Assembly: GCA_905176665.1 (NCBI GenBank)
Contig: CAJINA010000150.1
Span: 1 to 58,358 of the forward strand
Source of the DNA: Olavius algarvensis Delta 4 endosymbiont
GTDB taxonomy: Bacteria > Desulfobacterota > Desulfobacteria > Desulfobacterales > CAJINA01
Direction of reading: 5' to 3'
DNA length: 58,358 nucleotides
The position numbers and the translations under genes are program-made. Below are positions 9,595 through 17,064 of this stretch, in pieces (position 1 is the stretch's first letter; each line of letters starts with the position of its first letter). The notes beneath the pieces were generated by a model that saw only the letters and a program-made list of their open reading frames with translations, was not told the DNA's origin and did no database searches.

Positions 9595-10794
9595 CTATAG
9601 TTTTGCCTCTCTATCAATCGCCTGTTGCACTTGCCTGTAAAAGGCTAAACGCTTCTTACCCTGATCACCGCCCTGTTTATCAGTGGCCTGCGGCCAGTTG
9701 CTGTTCGAGGCGATAACCAGTTTTCGTTTGGTATCAATGAAGATGCCCTGCCCAAAAATACCTCGCGCTGAATAGGCGCCATCATTCAAAGTCCACCATT
9801 GATAGCCGTAGCCGTAGTCGGGTTTATCTGTATCAGCATGCTTCATGGTTGCTTCCGCAACCCAACCGTCGGGCAATACCGACTTGCCATCTGCGAAACC
9901 TTCGCCCAGCATAAATAGGCCAAAGCGAGCAAAGTCGCGGGTTGACGCCTGCATGCAGCAACCACCGATCTCATGGCCTGTGGTGCCCAATATCCAACTC
10001 GCACCTTGTTCCATCCCAAAAGGTTGCCAGATCTTCTCCGCCAGATAGTCAGACAAGTTCTTATTGGTCGCTGAACTGGCCAGTACTCCGATTAAATTGG
10101 TCTCGCCAGTTTTATAAACCCATTTTGTGCCCGGAGGCACATCGCGCGTTAAATTGCGCATATAACTCACTGTGGCATCGACGCCTGGCTCGGCCTTGTG
10201 TGCGTTAAACAATGCGACGTCTGACTTGGGGTCACCATAATCCTCATTCCATTTTACGCCCGATGTCATGGTCAATAGCTGCTTTATCGTTACATTATCA
10301 TAGACCGACCCCCTGAGGTCCGGAATATAGTCCGATACCTTATCACTGAGATTTTTGATATATCCATCCTTAATTGCGGCACCGACCAATGTCGAAGTGA
10401 TTGACTTTGCAACTGAGAAACTGGTCCAACGTCCATCTGGCCCGAAGTCAAGACCGTATTTTTCAAGGCGAATTTTGCCGTCTTGCACAATCACCAATGC
10501 GGCTGTACGCTGGTCTTTCATATAGCCATCGACATCTGTGCCAACATCAAGTGGTTTTCCTGTCGGCAAAGGATGGACTTTTTTGTTGGTAGAGATGATT
10601 CGGGATTTTGCAAGAACAGGCATCCGGTCCATCGCTCTAAAAGCAGCATCGCGCTGCGAAATTGACCAAAAGAGGACATCGGTATTGGTAGGAAGATTTA
10701 AAATCAGCCTGCGCATATCCTTGTCCGCCGCCGCCCAGAATATGCCGCCTGCAACCACCACCACGGTCAGTATTCCAATGATCCATTTCCTCAT
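9595..10794 (-). CDS. Membrane-anchored serine hydrolase of the beta-lactamase class C family
   Basis: A 399-residue protein with an N-terminal hydrophobic segment (4-22) that should anchor it in the membrane facing the periplasm. The Ser-x-x-Lys motif SVAK (S127, K130) supplies nucleophile and base, the second motif lies around VYKTGETN (226-233), and a GQG stretch near the end replaces the usual KTG/HTG. The family covers esterases, D-aminopeptidases and penicillin-binding relatives; resistance should not be inferred. AAGGGGG precedes the ATG. It is transcribed away from the TetR gene at 11188. Confidence 0.82.
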   Translation of the reverse strand: MRKWIIGILTVVVVAGGIFWAAADKDMRRLILNLPTNTDVLFWSISQRDAAFRAMDRMPVLAKSRIISTNKKVHPLPTGKPLDVGTDVDGYMKDQRTAALVIVQDGKIRLEKYGLDFGPDGRWTSFSVAKSITSTLVGAAIKDGYIKNLSDKVSDYIPDLRGSVYDNVTIKQLLTMTSGVKWNEDYGDPKSDVALFNAHKAEPGVDATVSYMRNLTRDVPPGTKWVYKTGETNLIGVLASSATNKNLSDYLAEKIWQPFGMEQGASWILGTTGHEIGGCCMQASTRDFARFGLFMLGEGFADGKSVLPDGWVAEATMKHADTDKPDYGYGYQWWTLNDGAYSARGIFGQGIFIDTKRKLVIASNSNWPQATDKQGGDQGKKRLAFYRQVQQAIDREAKL

Positions 10795-11150
10795 GGCTAC
10801 CCCCTTAAATTTTAATTAGTTTTCAACCCAAACCAGATCTACGAAAACCAGGCACTACTTCTAATGTCGCTTGTGAGCAATCGACCCTGGTTCCGTTGAA
10901 TAAGGATAAAACTGAAACATGCGTCTGGGTTTTATGTATCGCTCTCAAGTATTACTTAAGTAACAATCTATTTTAGACTGTATGCTCTGGTGTCGGATAT
11001 TCCCGGACAATCGCTCGCTAAACCGAGTTCGTTTAACGAGAGTGTGCTTGTCTCTCAACCTCTTTCCAATTAATTACTTGAAATAAATACAAGGCCGATT
11101 TATACTGTGGTTATTTAGAATGTCAGTAGTTTTTTACATATGTTTATCAT

Positions 11151-11173
11151 CTAACATACTGGCAGTATGTTAG
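11151..11173. promoter_or_regulatory. Perfect palindrome, likely TetR operator
   Basis: CTAACATACT and AGTATGTTAG form perfect 10-bp arms around GGC. It ends 14 bases before the chosen TetR start at 11188, in the 393-base gap between the divergent hydrolase and TetR genes. This placement fits autorepression, possibly with control of the hydrolase. I see nothing else in that gap. Confidence 0.75.
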
Positions 11174-11187
11174 TCAAGGAAAAAATG

Positions 11188-11775
11188 ATGCCAAAATCAA
11201 GAAAAGAAGAATATGCGGAGCTTACCAGAAATGCGCTTTTGGAATCAGCCTTGGAATTGTTTACATCTAAGGGGTATTCTAAAACATCGATTGAAGACAT
11301 TGTTAGAAACGCACGGTTAACAAGGGGGGCGCTATACCACCATTTTAAAAGCAAGGAGGACCTTTTCACCGTTTTGTATGAAAAGCAAATGGCCCAAGTT
11401 AGAGACAATATTCAAGAAGCAATGAAAAATATTTCCGATCCAATCGAGAAAGTTCTTGCAGGTCAAAAGGCCCAACTGGATTACAGCATGGGCCGGAGTA
11501 AATCCATTAGGCTTGATGTTGTCATCGGAGTGCTTGGTTATAAACGTTGGCGAGAGATAGATTCTGCTTATACTATAAAGGTGATTCGTGAATTTTTACA
11601 GGAGATGAAAGATTCCGGCTTTATTAATATTGGCTCTGTGGACTATGCCACCAATCTTTTGTATGCGCTTCATGTCGAAGCAGCCCTTACCATTTCCAAC
11701 ACTGAAGATAAGGTAGCCGCTCGTGCGGAGCTCTCTGAAATGATAGAAAGAATGTTTTATGGTCTCAAATCATAA
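11188..11775 (+). CDS. TetR-family regulator
   Basis: A TetR repressor of about 195 residues. The N-terminal helix-turn-helix (SIEDIVRNARLTRGALYHHF) is typical; the C-terminal ligand domain is unrecognised. An in-frame ATG at 11167 lies inside the operator palindrome and has no ribosome site, so I chose the ATG at 11188, eight bases after AAGGA; the adjoining ATG at 11185 is also possible. The palindrome immediately upstream suggests autoregulation. Divergent from the serine hydrolase and inside the same direct-repeat module as the SDR, it is the probable local regulator of both. Confidence 0.85.
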   Translation: MPKSRKEEYAELTRNALLESALELFTSKGYSKTSIEDIVRNARLTRGALYHHFKSKEDLFTVLYEKQMAQVRDNIQEAMKNISDPIEKVLAGQKAQLDYSMGRSKSIRLDVVIGVLGYKRWREIDSAYTIKVIREFLQEMKDSGFINIGSVDYATNLLYALHVEAALTISNTEDKVAARAELSEMIERMFYGLKS

Positions 11776-11818
11776 ATTGACAGATAAAAAGCCATAGGAA
11801 AAACGCCAGCCTGCCTTT

Positions 11819-11858
11819 GGATATCTTGCCAATATCTGAATTTTTCTGAGAATACAGA
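11819..11858 (+). repeat. Direct repeat, right copy
   Basis: Matches 8326-8364 at about 37 of 40 positions, same orientation. It sits 43 bases after the TetR stop, closing the three-gene module. Confidence 0.8.
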
Positions 11859-11923
11859 CCTGTTTTAAATAAACTACCTAAAGTGCAAGTTGCGGGTAAT
11901 AGGAACAAAAAGCCGCAAGCAAG

Positions 11924-11949
11924 AAAGGCTCAGGATTTCCTGAGCCTTT
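11924..11949 (-). terminator. tRNA-Pro terminator
   Basis: AAAGGCTCAGGA pairs with TCCTGAGCCTTT over a two-base loop, 17 bases past the tRNA-Pro 3' end; on the minus strand it is followed by CTTGCTTG. Copies of it at 4416 and about 1545 accompany the tRNA-like remnants. Confidence 0.85.
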
Positions 11950-11965
11950 CTCAGTTTAAAATTGT

Positions 11966-12042
11966 TGGTCGGGGCGGAGGGATTTGAACCCCCGACATCC
12001 TGCTCCCAAAGCAGGCGCGCTACCAGACTGCGCTACGCCCCG
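11966..12042 (-). tRNA. tRNA-Pro (anticodon TGG)
   Basis: A 77-base minus-strand cloverleaf with an encoded CCA end. The acceptor CGGGGCG pairs with CGCCCCG, the anticodon stem is CCTGC/GCAGG, and the loop TTTGGGA contains TGG. It appears intact. It is the source of the truncated copies at 4442, 1541 and 96. Confidence 0.96.
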
Positions 12043-12043
12043 T

Positions 12044-12189
12044 CAATGCATCGATGAGAGCCTCCAATTTGCACAATCTCGGCGTCAGTTCAAACTTTTA
12101 AATCCTCAACGTACGATTTGTACGCCTCCGGTTTAAAAGTTTGATCTTCCTTGACCTTGAGTAAATTAGAGGCTCTCATCGATGCATTG
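12044..12189 (-). repeat. Palindromic intergenic element, copy 1 of 7
   Basis: 27-base arms (12044-12070 and 12163-12189) are complementary with one mismatch and include ATGCATCGATGAGAGCCTC. The core carries the family words in minus orientation: CAATCTCGGCGT, a degraded ATCCTCAACGTACG, CGCCTCCGGTTT and CTTGACCTTGAG. It abuts the 5' end of tRNA-Pro. It has the longest arms of the seven copies. Confidence 0.85.
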
Positions 12190-12390
12190 CTCGTGTGTGC
12201 TACCGCAAAAAAACAAATATCATTTTACAAGCAAAGTTTTTCGTTCCGACTTCTGACTTCTGGCCTCCGACCTCTGGTTTTCAGACTCCCGACACCTGAC
12301 TCTAGACTCCGGGCAAATCCATCCACCTTATACCCTATACTTTATACCTCAGGCCGCACTTCAGTGCGCGCCTTCCCTAACACGGTTTCG
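12190..12390. other. Low-complexity word-repeat intergenic DNA
   Basis: There is no gene here. From 12246 to 12312, short similar words follow one another (GACTTCTGACTTCTGGCC, then variants such as CCGACCTCTGG and CACCTGACTC), followed by TATACCCTATAC-like words. Such degenerate tandem words occur in other gaps of this contig in different sequence versions. Confidence 0.6.
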
Positions 12391-13119
12391 CTATTCCCGC
12401 AAGTCTGTTGACGTGATCGTGTCCGGGTTGTTGAAATAGTCGTCGATGCCCTGGCTGATGGCGGCGGCCAGTTTAAACAGGTATTTGTTATCGTTGAGAT
12501 TCTTTTCCTGCTTGGGGTTGGTCAGGTAGCCGTTTTCGACCAGGACGGCGGCGGGTGCATGCTGGACGCCGCCCGGGCTATTTGCATACAGGCCCTTGGC
12601 CCTTTCCCATATGCGCTGGGCCAGAATGCTGCTGGCCGGGATGTGTGGTTTCTGGACTTTGCGCCAGGGGGGCGCCGTTGATTCCCGGGGAGCAGAACGG
12701 TCCGGCGCTCTGATTTCCGCCTCCGTATAATAGTAGACCTGCAAATCGTTGTCGGCGGGGCTGTAGCTTCCGGCTGTGTGCAGGCTGATCAGCAGGTCGG
12801 CTTTGGTGTGGTTGGCCTGCCCGGTCCGGTCGGGCCGCGGCATGATATAGTCGTCCGTGCGGGTCAAAAGGACCCGATAGCGGCCCTGGAGGCGTTTTTC
12901 GATCAAGCGGGCCAGGCGCAAGGTTACATCCTTTTCCAGGGTGCCGCCGCTTCCTTTGACCCCGGTGTCGCTGCCGCCATGCCCCGGATCGATAACCACC
13001 GTCTTGGACGCAGGCTGGGCGGGTGTACCCATCAGGGGGCTCGTTACGAGAAGTGTGACCGCGGCCGTAACAATTACAACCAGTTGTAAATATTTAATTA
13101 ATTTATAGGTGTCTTTCAT
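12391..13119 (-). CDS. N-acetylmuramoyl-L-alanine amidase (Amidase_3)
   Basis: A zinc-dependent periplasmic amidase that cuts the bond between N-acetylmuramate and L-alanine in peptidoglycan. I chose the start MKDTYKLIKY at 13119, giving 242 residues with a signal peptide directly at the N-terminus; the longer frame from 13239 adds a 40-residue lead that hides it. Family motifs are present: VVIDPGHGGSDTG (first zinc His), the Glu in GGTLEKD, ISLHTA (second zinc His), and VENGYLTNPKQE (catalytic Glu). There is no visible AMIN or SPOR domain. It is a single gene, divergent from tRNA-Leu and tig. Confidence 0.88.
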   Translation of the reverse strand: MKDTYKLIKYLQLVVIVTAAVTLLVTSPLMGTPAQPASKTVVIDPGHGGSDTGVKGSGGTLEKDVTLRLARLIEKRLQGRYRVLLTRTDDYIMPRPDRTGQANHTKADLLISLHTAGSYSPADNDLQVYYYTEAEIRAPDRSAPRESTAPPWRKVQKPHIPASSILAQRIWERAKGLYANSPGGVQHAPAAVLVENGYLTNPKQEKNLNDNKYLFKLAAAISQGIDDYFNNPDTITSTDLRE

Positions 13120-13269
13120 CTGTAAACCCGCCTTGGAAGCCTTGACACGCAGTGCCCCTGTACTTATTTTTGAAATTGCTATTTGATGGAATTTAATATA
13201 TTTAGGGGGGATGTCAAGATAATGATGGCCTTTTTCCAAAGGCCCCGATACAAAAGGATTTTTTCAGTT

Positions 13270-13297
13270 ACGGGCCTGCTAACAGGGCCCGTTTTTT
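13270..13297 (+). terminator. Intrinsic terminator without an upstream gene on its strand
   Basis: ACGGGCCTG pairs with CAGGGCCCGT (one bulged C) over a CTAA loop, followed by six T. It points rightward although the gene on its left is transcribed leftward. Confidence 0.6.
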
Positions 13298-13316
13298 AAG
13301 GATAACCCAGGCCCGT

Positions 13317-13403
13317 GCGAGAGTGGCGAAATTGGTAGACGCACTGGACTTAGGATCCAGCTCTGGCAACAGAATGGGAGTTCGAGTCTCCCCTCTCGCA
13401 CCA
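13317..13403 (+). tRNA. tRNA-Leu (anticodon TAG)
   Basis: An 87-base class II tRNA with an encoded CCA end. The acceptor GCGAGAG pairs with CTCTCGC, the anticodon stem is CTGGA/TCCAG with loop CTTAGGA, and it has a long variable arm. It lies upstream of tig in the same direction. Confidence 0.96.
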
Positions 13404-13417
13404 TTTTTCAGGCTGCG

Positions 13418-13487
13418 GCTCATTTGGTCGGGGCGGGCCCGGGCACCAAATGAGCGTGTAAGACCATAAAGGCCGGCAGCGGCCTTT
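13418..13487 (+). other. Two hairpins between tRNA-Leu and tig
   Basis: GCTCATTTGGT (13418-13428) pairs perfectly with ACCAAATGAGC (13445-13455) around a GC-rich loop. AAAGGCC/GGCCTTT forms a second hairpin (13468-13487). Neither has a strong T-run. They may process or end the tRNA-Leu transcript or form the tig leader. Confidence 0.5.
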
Positions 13488-13571
13488 AACTATTAGAAAT
13501 CAGAACCTGGCCCGACCAGCCGAATTTGACCAGGGGTGTCGAAAAGGCGGCAACCCACGGAAAGGAAGAAA

Positions 13572-14897
13572 ATGAAAGTAACCGTAGAAGATGTAAGTTC
13601 TGTGAAGAAAGTACTGCACTTTGAGATACCGGAGGACAAGGTTGTCGCGGAGTTGAACGAGGCCTATAAGACACTCAAGAAGACCGCCAAAATAAAGGGC
13701 TTCCGCCCGGGCAAAGCCCCGCGCAATGTCCTGGAAAGAATGTTCAAAAAAGACGTCCATGCGGATGTCACCTCTAGACTCATGCAGGAATCCTTTGTCG
13801 AAGCCATCCGCGAGAACAAGCTCAATATCGTGGGCAACCCCCAGATCGACCCTCCGGAACTGCAGGCCACCGGGCCTTACCGCTACGACGCCACGGTCGA
13901 GATTCCGCCGGTGATCGACGATTTCGATTTCAAGGGTCTCAGCCTGGAAAAAACCATTTACAAAGCCAGTGATGGTGAGGTGGATGGCCAGTTGGCCATG
14001 CTTCAGAAGAACCTGGCCGAGAAGAAACCCATTGATGAAGATCGTGCGCTCCAGGCGGATGACTTTGCCCTGATCGATTACGAAGGCTTTAAAGACGGCC
14101 AGCCTTTCGAGGAAACAGCCAAGACCGAGAATTATACCCTCAAGATCGGCACCGGGCAGATTACCCCGGATTTCGATACGGCCCTGATCGGTGCGAAGAA
14201 AGGGGAAGCCAGGGAATTCGCCGTCACCTTTCCCGAGGATTATTTTAATGAGAAACTAAAGGGGCTCGAGATCAATTTCACGGCGACTATCGGTGACATC
14301 ATGAAAGAGGTGCTGCCGGCGATTGATGATGAGTTGGCTAAAAAGCTCGGCCAGTTCCAGTCTCTTGATGAGTTGAAAGCCAAGATCCTGGAGAACCTTG
14401 AGTCCGGGTATACCAAGCGCAGTGAGCAGGAACTCAATGAGCAGATATTCAAGGCGCTTATCGATAAAACCGAGTTCGAATTACCTGAAGCCATGGTGAA
14501 TATCGAGTTGGAGGGGATCCTCAACGAGGCCACCCAGTCTTTTCAGCAGCACGGGGTAGATATGGAGCAACTGGGGATGACCCCCGATAGTCTCAAGGAA
14601 AAATACCGTGAAACAGCCGAAAACCAGGTACGCCGGCATCTGCTGCTCAACAAACTGGTTGAACAGGAGTCGCTCGAACTCACTGACGATGATCTGGAAA
14701 ACGCCTTCCAGGAAATGGCGGACACCTACAATCAGCCGCTGGAGGGTATCAAGGGCTTCTATTCCCAAAATCAGGAGAAACTCGATATATTCAAGCACAC
14801 ATTACTTGAAAAAAATGCATTGAAGCTTATAATTGATAGCAGTGACGTTACGGAAGTCGAACCTAAAACAGAGGAAAAAGACGCGGCCGAAGCGTGA
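13572..14897 (+). CDS. tig: Trigger factor
   Basis: The ribosome-associated chaperone and peptidyl-prolyl isomerase, 441 residues, the usual family length. The start MKVTVEDVSS at 13572 follows GGAAAGGAAG; a 12-residue upstream extension is not family-like. The N-terminal ribosome-binding signature GFRPGKAPRNVLERMF is present. The FKBP domain spans about 140-240 (ALIDYEGFKDGQPFEE, TPDFDTALIGAKKGE) and the rest is the helical substrate cradle. It is the first gene of tig-clpP-clpX-lon, all in one direction; a palindromic element of 222 bp separates it from clpP. Confidence 0.97.
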   Translation: MKVTVEDVSSVKKVLHFEIPEDKVVAELNEAYKTLKKTAKIKGFRPGKAPRNVLERMFKKDVHADVTSRLMQESFVEAIRENKLNIVGNPQIDPPELQATGPYRYDATVEIPPVIDDFDFKGLSLEKTIYKASDGEVDGQLAMLQKNLAEKKPIDEDRALQADDFALIDYEGFKDGQPFEETAKTENYTLKIGTGQITPDFDTALIGAKKGEAREFAVTFPEDYFNEKLKGLEINFTATIGDIMKEVLPAIDDELAKKLGQFQSLDELKAKILENLESGYTKRSEQELNEQIFKALIDKTEFELPEAMVNIELEGILNEATQSFQQHGVDMEQLGMTPDSLKEKYRETAENQVRRHLLLNKLVEQESLELTDDDLENAFQEMADTYNQPLEGIKGFYSQNQEKLDIFKHTLLEKNALKLIIDSSDVTEVEPKTEEKDAAEA

Positions 14898-14918
14898 CAA
14901 GTTCAGCCGGGTTTGAAC

Positions 14919-15140
14919 TAGAGGTTAGCTCAAAAATTGGATTTTGGTTCAAGGTCAAGGCGGCCGCGAGGTTTCCCCGCGTTGCGGGACTTCCCGCTTG
15001 ATCTATTTTCAAGGTGGGTCGCAACCGGAGGCGCCAGCGAAGCCAGTGCCTTGCGTGGTGAATACGCAAGTATTTCGAGGAATGGAACCGAGCGCCCAAC
15101 GCGGAGATTGGGCCAAAAGACATTTTTGAGATGACCTCTA
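14919..15140 (+). repeat. Palindromic intergenic element, copy 2 of 7
   Basis: Arms 14919-14937 and 15122-15140 match at 17 of 19 positions (TAGAGGT..CTCAAAAAT). Core words: TTCAAGGTCAAGGCGG, CAACCGGAGGCG, AGTATTTCGAGGA, and GCCCAACGCGGAGATTGGGC, which can itself form a hairpin. It sits between tig and clpP, so readthrough or attenuation there may depend on it. Confidence 0.85.
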
Positions 15141-15183
15141 ACTGCGGCGACCGTCCAAAGTCCGCCGTCAAGGGAGATAAATC

Positions 15184-15807
15184 GTGCCACTAGTACCCAT
15201 GGTCATTGAGCAGAGCAGTCGGGGTGAGCGCGCCTACGACATCTATTCCCGGCTTTTGAGAGACCGGATCATTTTTCTGGGGTCCGCCATAAACGACGAG
15301 ATTGCCAACCTCCTGATCGCCCAGTTATTATTTTTGGAATCGGAAGATCCGGAAAAGGATATCAATTTCTATATCAACTCCCCGGGTGGCATCGTGACTG
15401 CCGGGCTGGCTGTCTACGATACCATGCAGTACATCAAACCGGATATTGCCACCGTCTGTATTGGACAGGCTTCCAGCATGGGCGCGGTTCTGCTGGCTGC
15501 GGGTGCTGAAGGTAAGCGCTACGCCCTACCCAACGCGCGTATCATGATCCACCAGCCCCTGGGCGGCAGTCAGGGCCAGGCTTCGGATATTGCCATCCAG
15601 GCTAAGGAAATCCTGCGCATCCGGGACAAGCTCAATGACATTATTGTGGAGCATACCGGGCAGCCACTGGATAAGATCCAGAAAGACACCGACCGGGATT
15701 TCTTCATGTCCGGCAGGGAAGCCAAGGATTACGGCTTGATTGACAACGTCATGTTGAACCGTGACGATCTTGAAAAGCTTAATGGGGCGGAGGATTCCAA
15801 TGGCTAA
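15184..15807 (+). CDS. clpP: ATP-dependent Clp protease, proteolytic subunit
   Basis: The serine peptidase barrel that degrades proteins unfolded by ClpX, 207 residues. The start is GTG, supported by AGGGAG seven bases upstream. The catalytic triad is Ser98 (GQASSMGAV), His123 (MIHQPLGG) and Asp172 (DRDFFMSG), at family spacing. The glycine-rich oxyanion region [13 protein letters not shown] is intact. The end overlaps clpX by eight bases, which suggests translational coupling. Confidence 0.98.
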   Translation: MPLVPMVIEQSSRGERAYDIYSRLLRDRIIFLGSAINDEIANLLIAQLLFLESEDPEKDINFYINSPGGIVTAGLAVYDTMQYIKPDIATVCIGQASSMGAVLLAAGAEGKRYALPNARIMIHQPLGGSQGQASDIAIQAKEILRIRDKLNDIIVEHTGQPLDKIQKDTDRDFFMSGREAKDYGLIDNVMLNRDDLEKLNGAEDSNG

Positions 15808-17044
15808 AAAAGACAACGATAATGACAATCTGTTTTGTTCTTTCTGCGGCAAGAACCAGAAAGAAGTCAAGAAACTGATTGCCGGTCCGGCGGTTTACAT
15901 CTGTGACGAGTGTATCCAGCTATGCAGCGAAATTATCGAAGAAGAAAAAGAGCAGGAAGCTGAAATCCTGGAGCAGTCCTACCTCCCGCGTGAAATAAAG
16001 GAGACGCTGGACGACTATGTGATCGAGCAGGACGATGCCAAAAAGATCCTGGCTGTGGCCGTCTACAATCACTACAAACGCCTGCAGTCGTCGATCAGCA
16101 ACGACGATGTGGAACTCCAGAAGAGCAACATCTTGCTGATCGGACCGACCGGCTGCGGTAAGACGCTGCTGGCCCAGACGCTGGCGCGGTTTTTGAACGT
16201 GCCGTTTACCATCGCGGATGCCACCAGCCTCACCGAGGCCGGCTACGTGGGGGAAGATGTCGAGAATATCATCTTGTCGCTGCTGCAGAACGCAGACTAC
16301 GACGTGGAACGGGCCAAGCGCGGGATTGTCTACATAGACGAGATAGACAAGATCGCCGGAAAATCCGACAATCCTTCAATCACGCGGGATGTGTCCGGCG
16401 AGGGTGTCCAACAGGCGCTCCTCAAGATCATCGAAGGCACCACGGCCAGCGTGCCGCCCAAAGGCGGGCGTAAACACCCGCAGCAGGATTTCGTAAAGGT
16501 GGACACTTCCAATATCCTGTTCATCTGCGGCGGCACTTTCAACGGCCTTCACAAGGTTATCCAACGCCGGGTGAGTGCCAAGGTGATGGGTTTTGGCGCC
16601 GATGTACAGTCCCGGGACAAGAATACGGTGGGCGAACTTCTGCGGCAGCTGGAGCCCGAAGACCTGATCAAATACGGTTTGATCCCGGAATTTTTAGGGC
16701 GCCTGCCGGTGGTGGCTACCTTGGATGAACTGAGCGAGGAAACCCTGATTCGCATCCTGCAGGAGCCTAAGAATGCACTGGTCAAGCAGTTCCAGAAGCT
16801 CTTTGAGATGGAAGGCGTGAATTTGCGGTTTACCGACAGCGCCCTGACCGCCGTTGCCAAGAAGGCGGTGGGCCGTAAGTCGGGTGCCCGTGGCCTGCGG
16901 GCCATTATTGAAAAGTGTATGCTGGAAATCATGTATGAACTGCCGTCTATCGATGATGTGAAGGAGTGTGTCATCAGTAAAGAGGTCGTCCTCAATAAGG
17001 AAGACCCCATCCTCTTATACGAACAGAAGAAAAAGAAAGCGTAG
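15800..17044 (+). CDS. clpX: ATP-dependent Clp protease, ATP-binding subunit
   Basis: The unfoldase of ClpXP, 414 residues from [19 protein letters not shown] precedes this ATG, and the longer upstream frame only reads clpP sequence. The N-terminal C4 zinc-binding domain has Cys13, Cys16, Cys35 and Cys38. Walker A is GPTGCGKT (115-122), Walker B is IVYIDEIDK, and the pore loop GYVGEDV and sensor-2 GARGLRAI are intact. The start lies inside the last codons of clpP and lon follows 20 bases later, so the three form one operon. Confidence 0.98.
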   Translation: MAKKDNDNDNLFCSFCGKNQKEVKKLIAGPAVYICDECIQLCSEIIEEEKEQEAEILEQSYLPREIKETLDDYVIEQDDAKKILAVAVYNHYKRLQSSISNDDVELQKSNILLIGPTGCGKTLLAQTLARFLNVPFTIADATSLTEAGYVGEDVENIILSLLQNADYDVERAKRGIVYIDEIDKIAGKSDNPSITRDVSGEGVQQALLKIIEGTTASVPPKGGRKHPQQDFVKVDTSNILFICGGTFNGLHKVIQRRVSAKVMGFGADVQSRDKNTVGELLRQLEPEDLIKYGLIPEFLGRLPVVATLDELSEETLIRILQEPKNALVKQFQKLFEMEGVNLRFTDSALTAVAKKAVGRKSGARGLRAIIEKCMLEIMYELPSIDDVKECVISKEVVLNKEDPILLYEQKKKKA

Positions 17045-17064
17045 TGATCGCTTGAGATCGACCC

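Noticed and set aside
9595..10794. Antibiotic-resistance beta-lactamase
   Set aside because: Class C-family serine hydrolases are mostly esterases or peptidases, and the third motif is not the standard KTG; resistance is not supported.
12044..12189. Palindromic elements as integron attC sites
   Set aside because: They lack the conserved GTTRRRY/RYYYAAC ends, there is no integrase, and they do not flank single-gene cassettes in one orientation.
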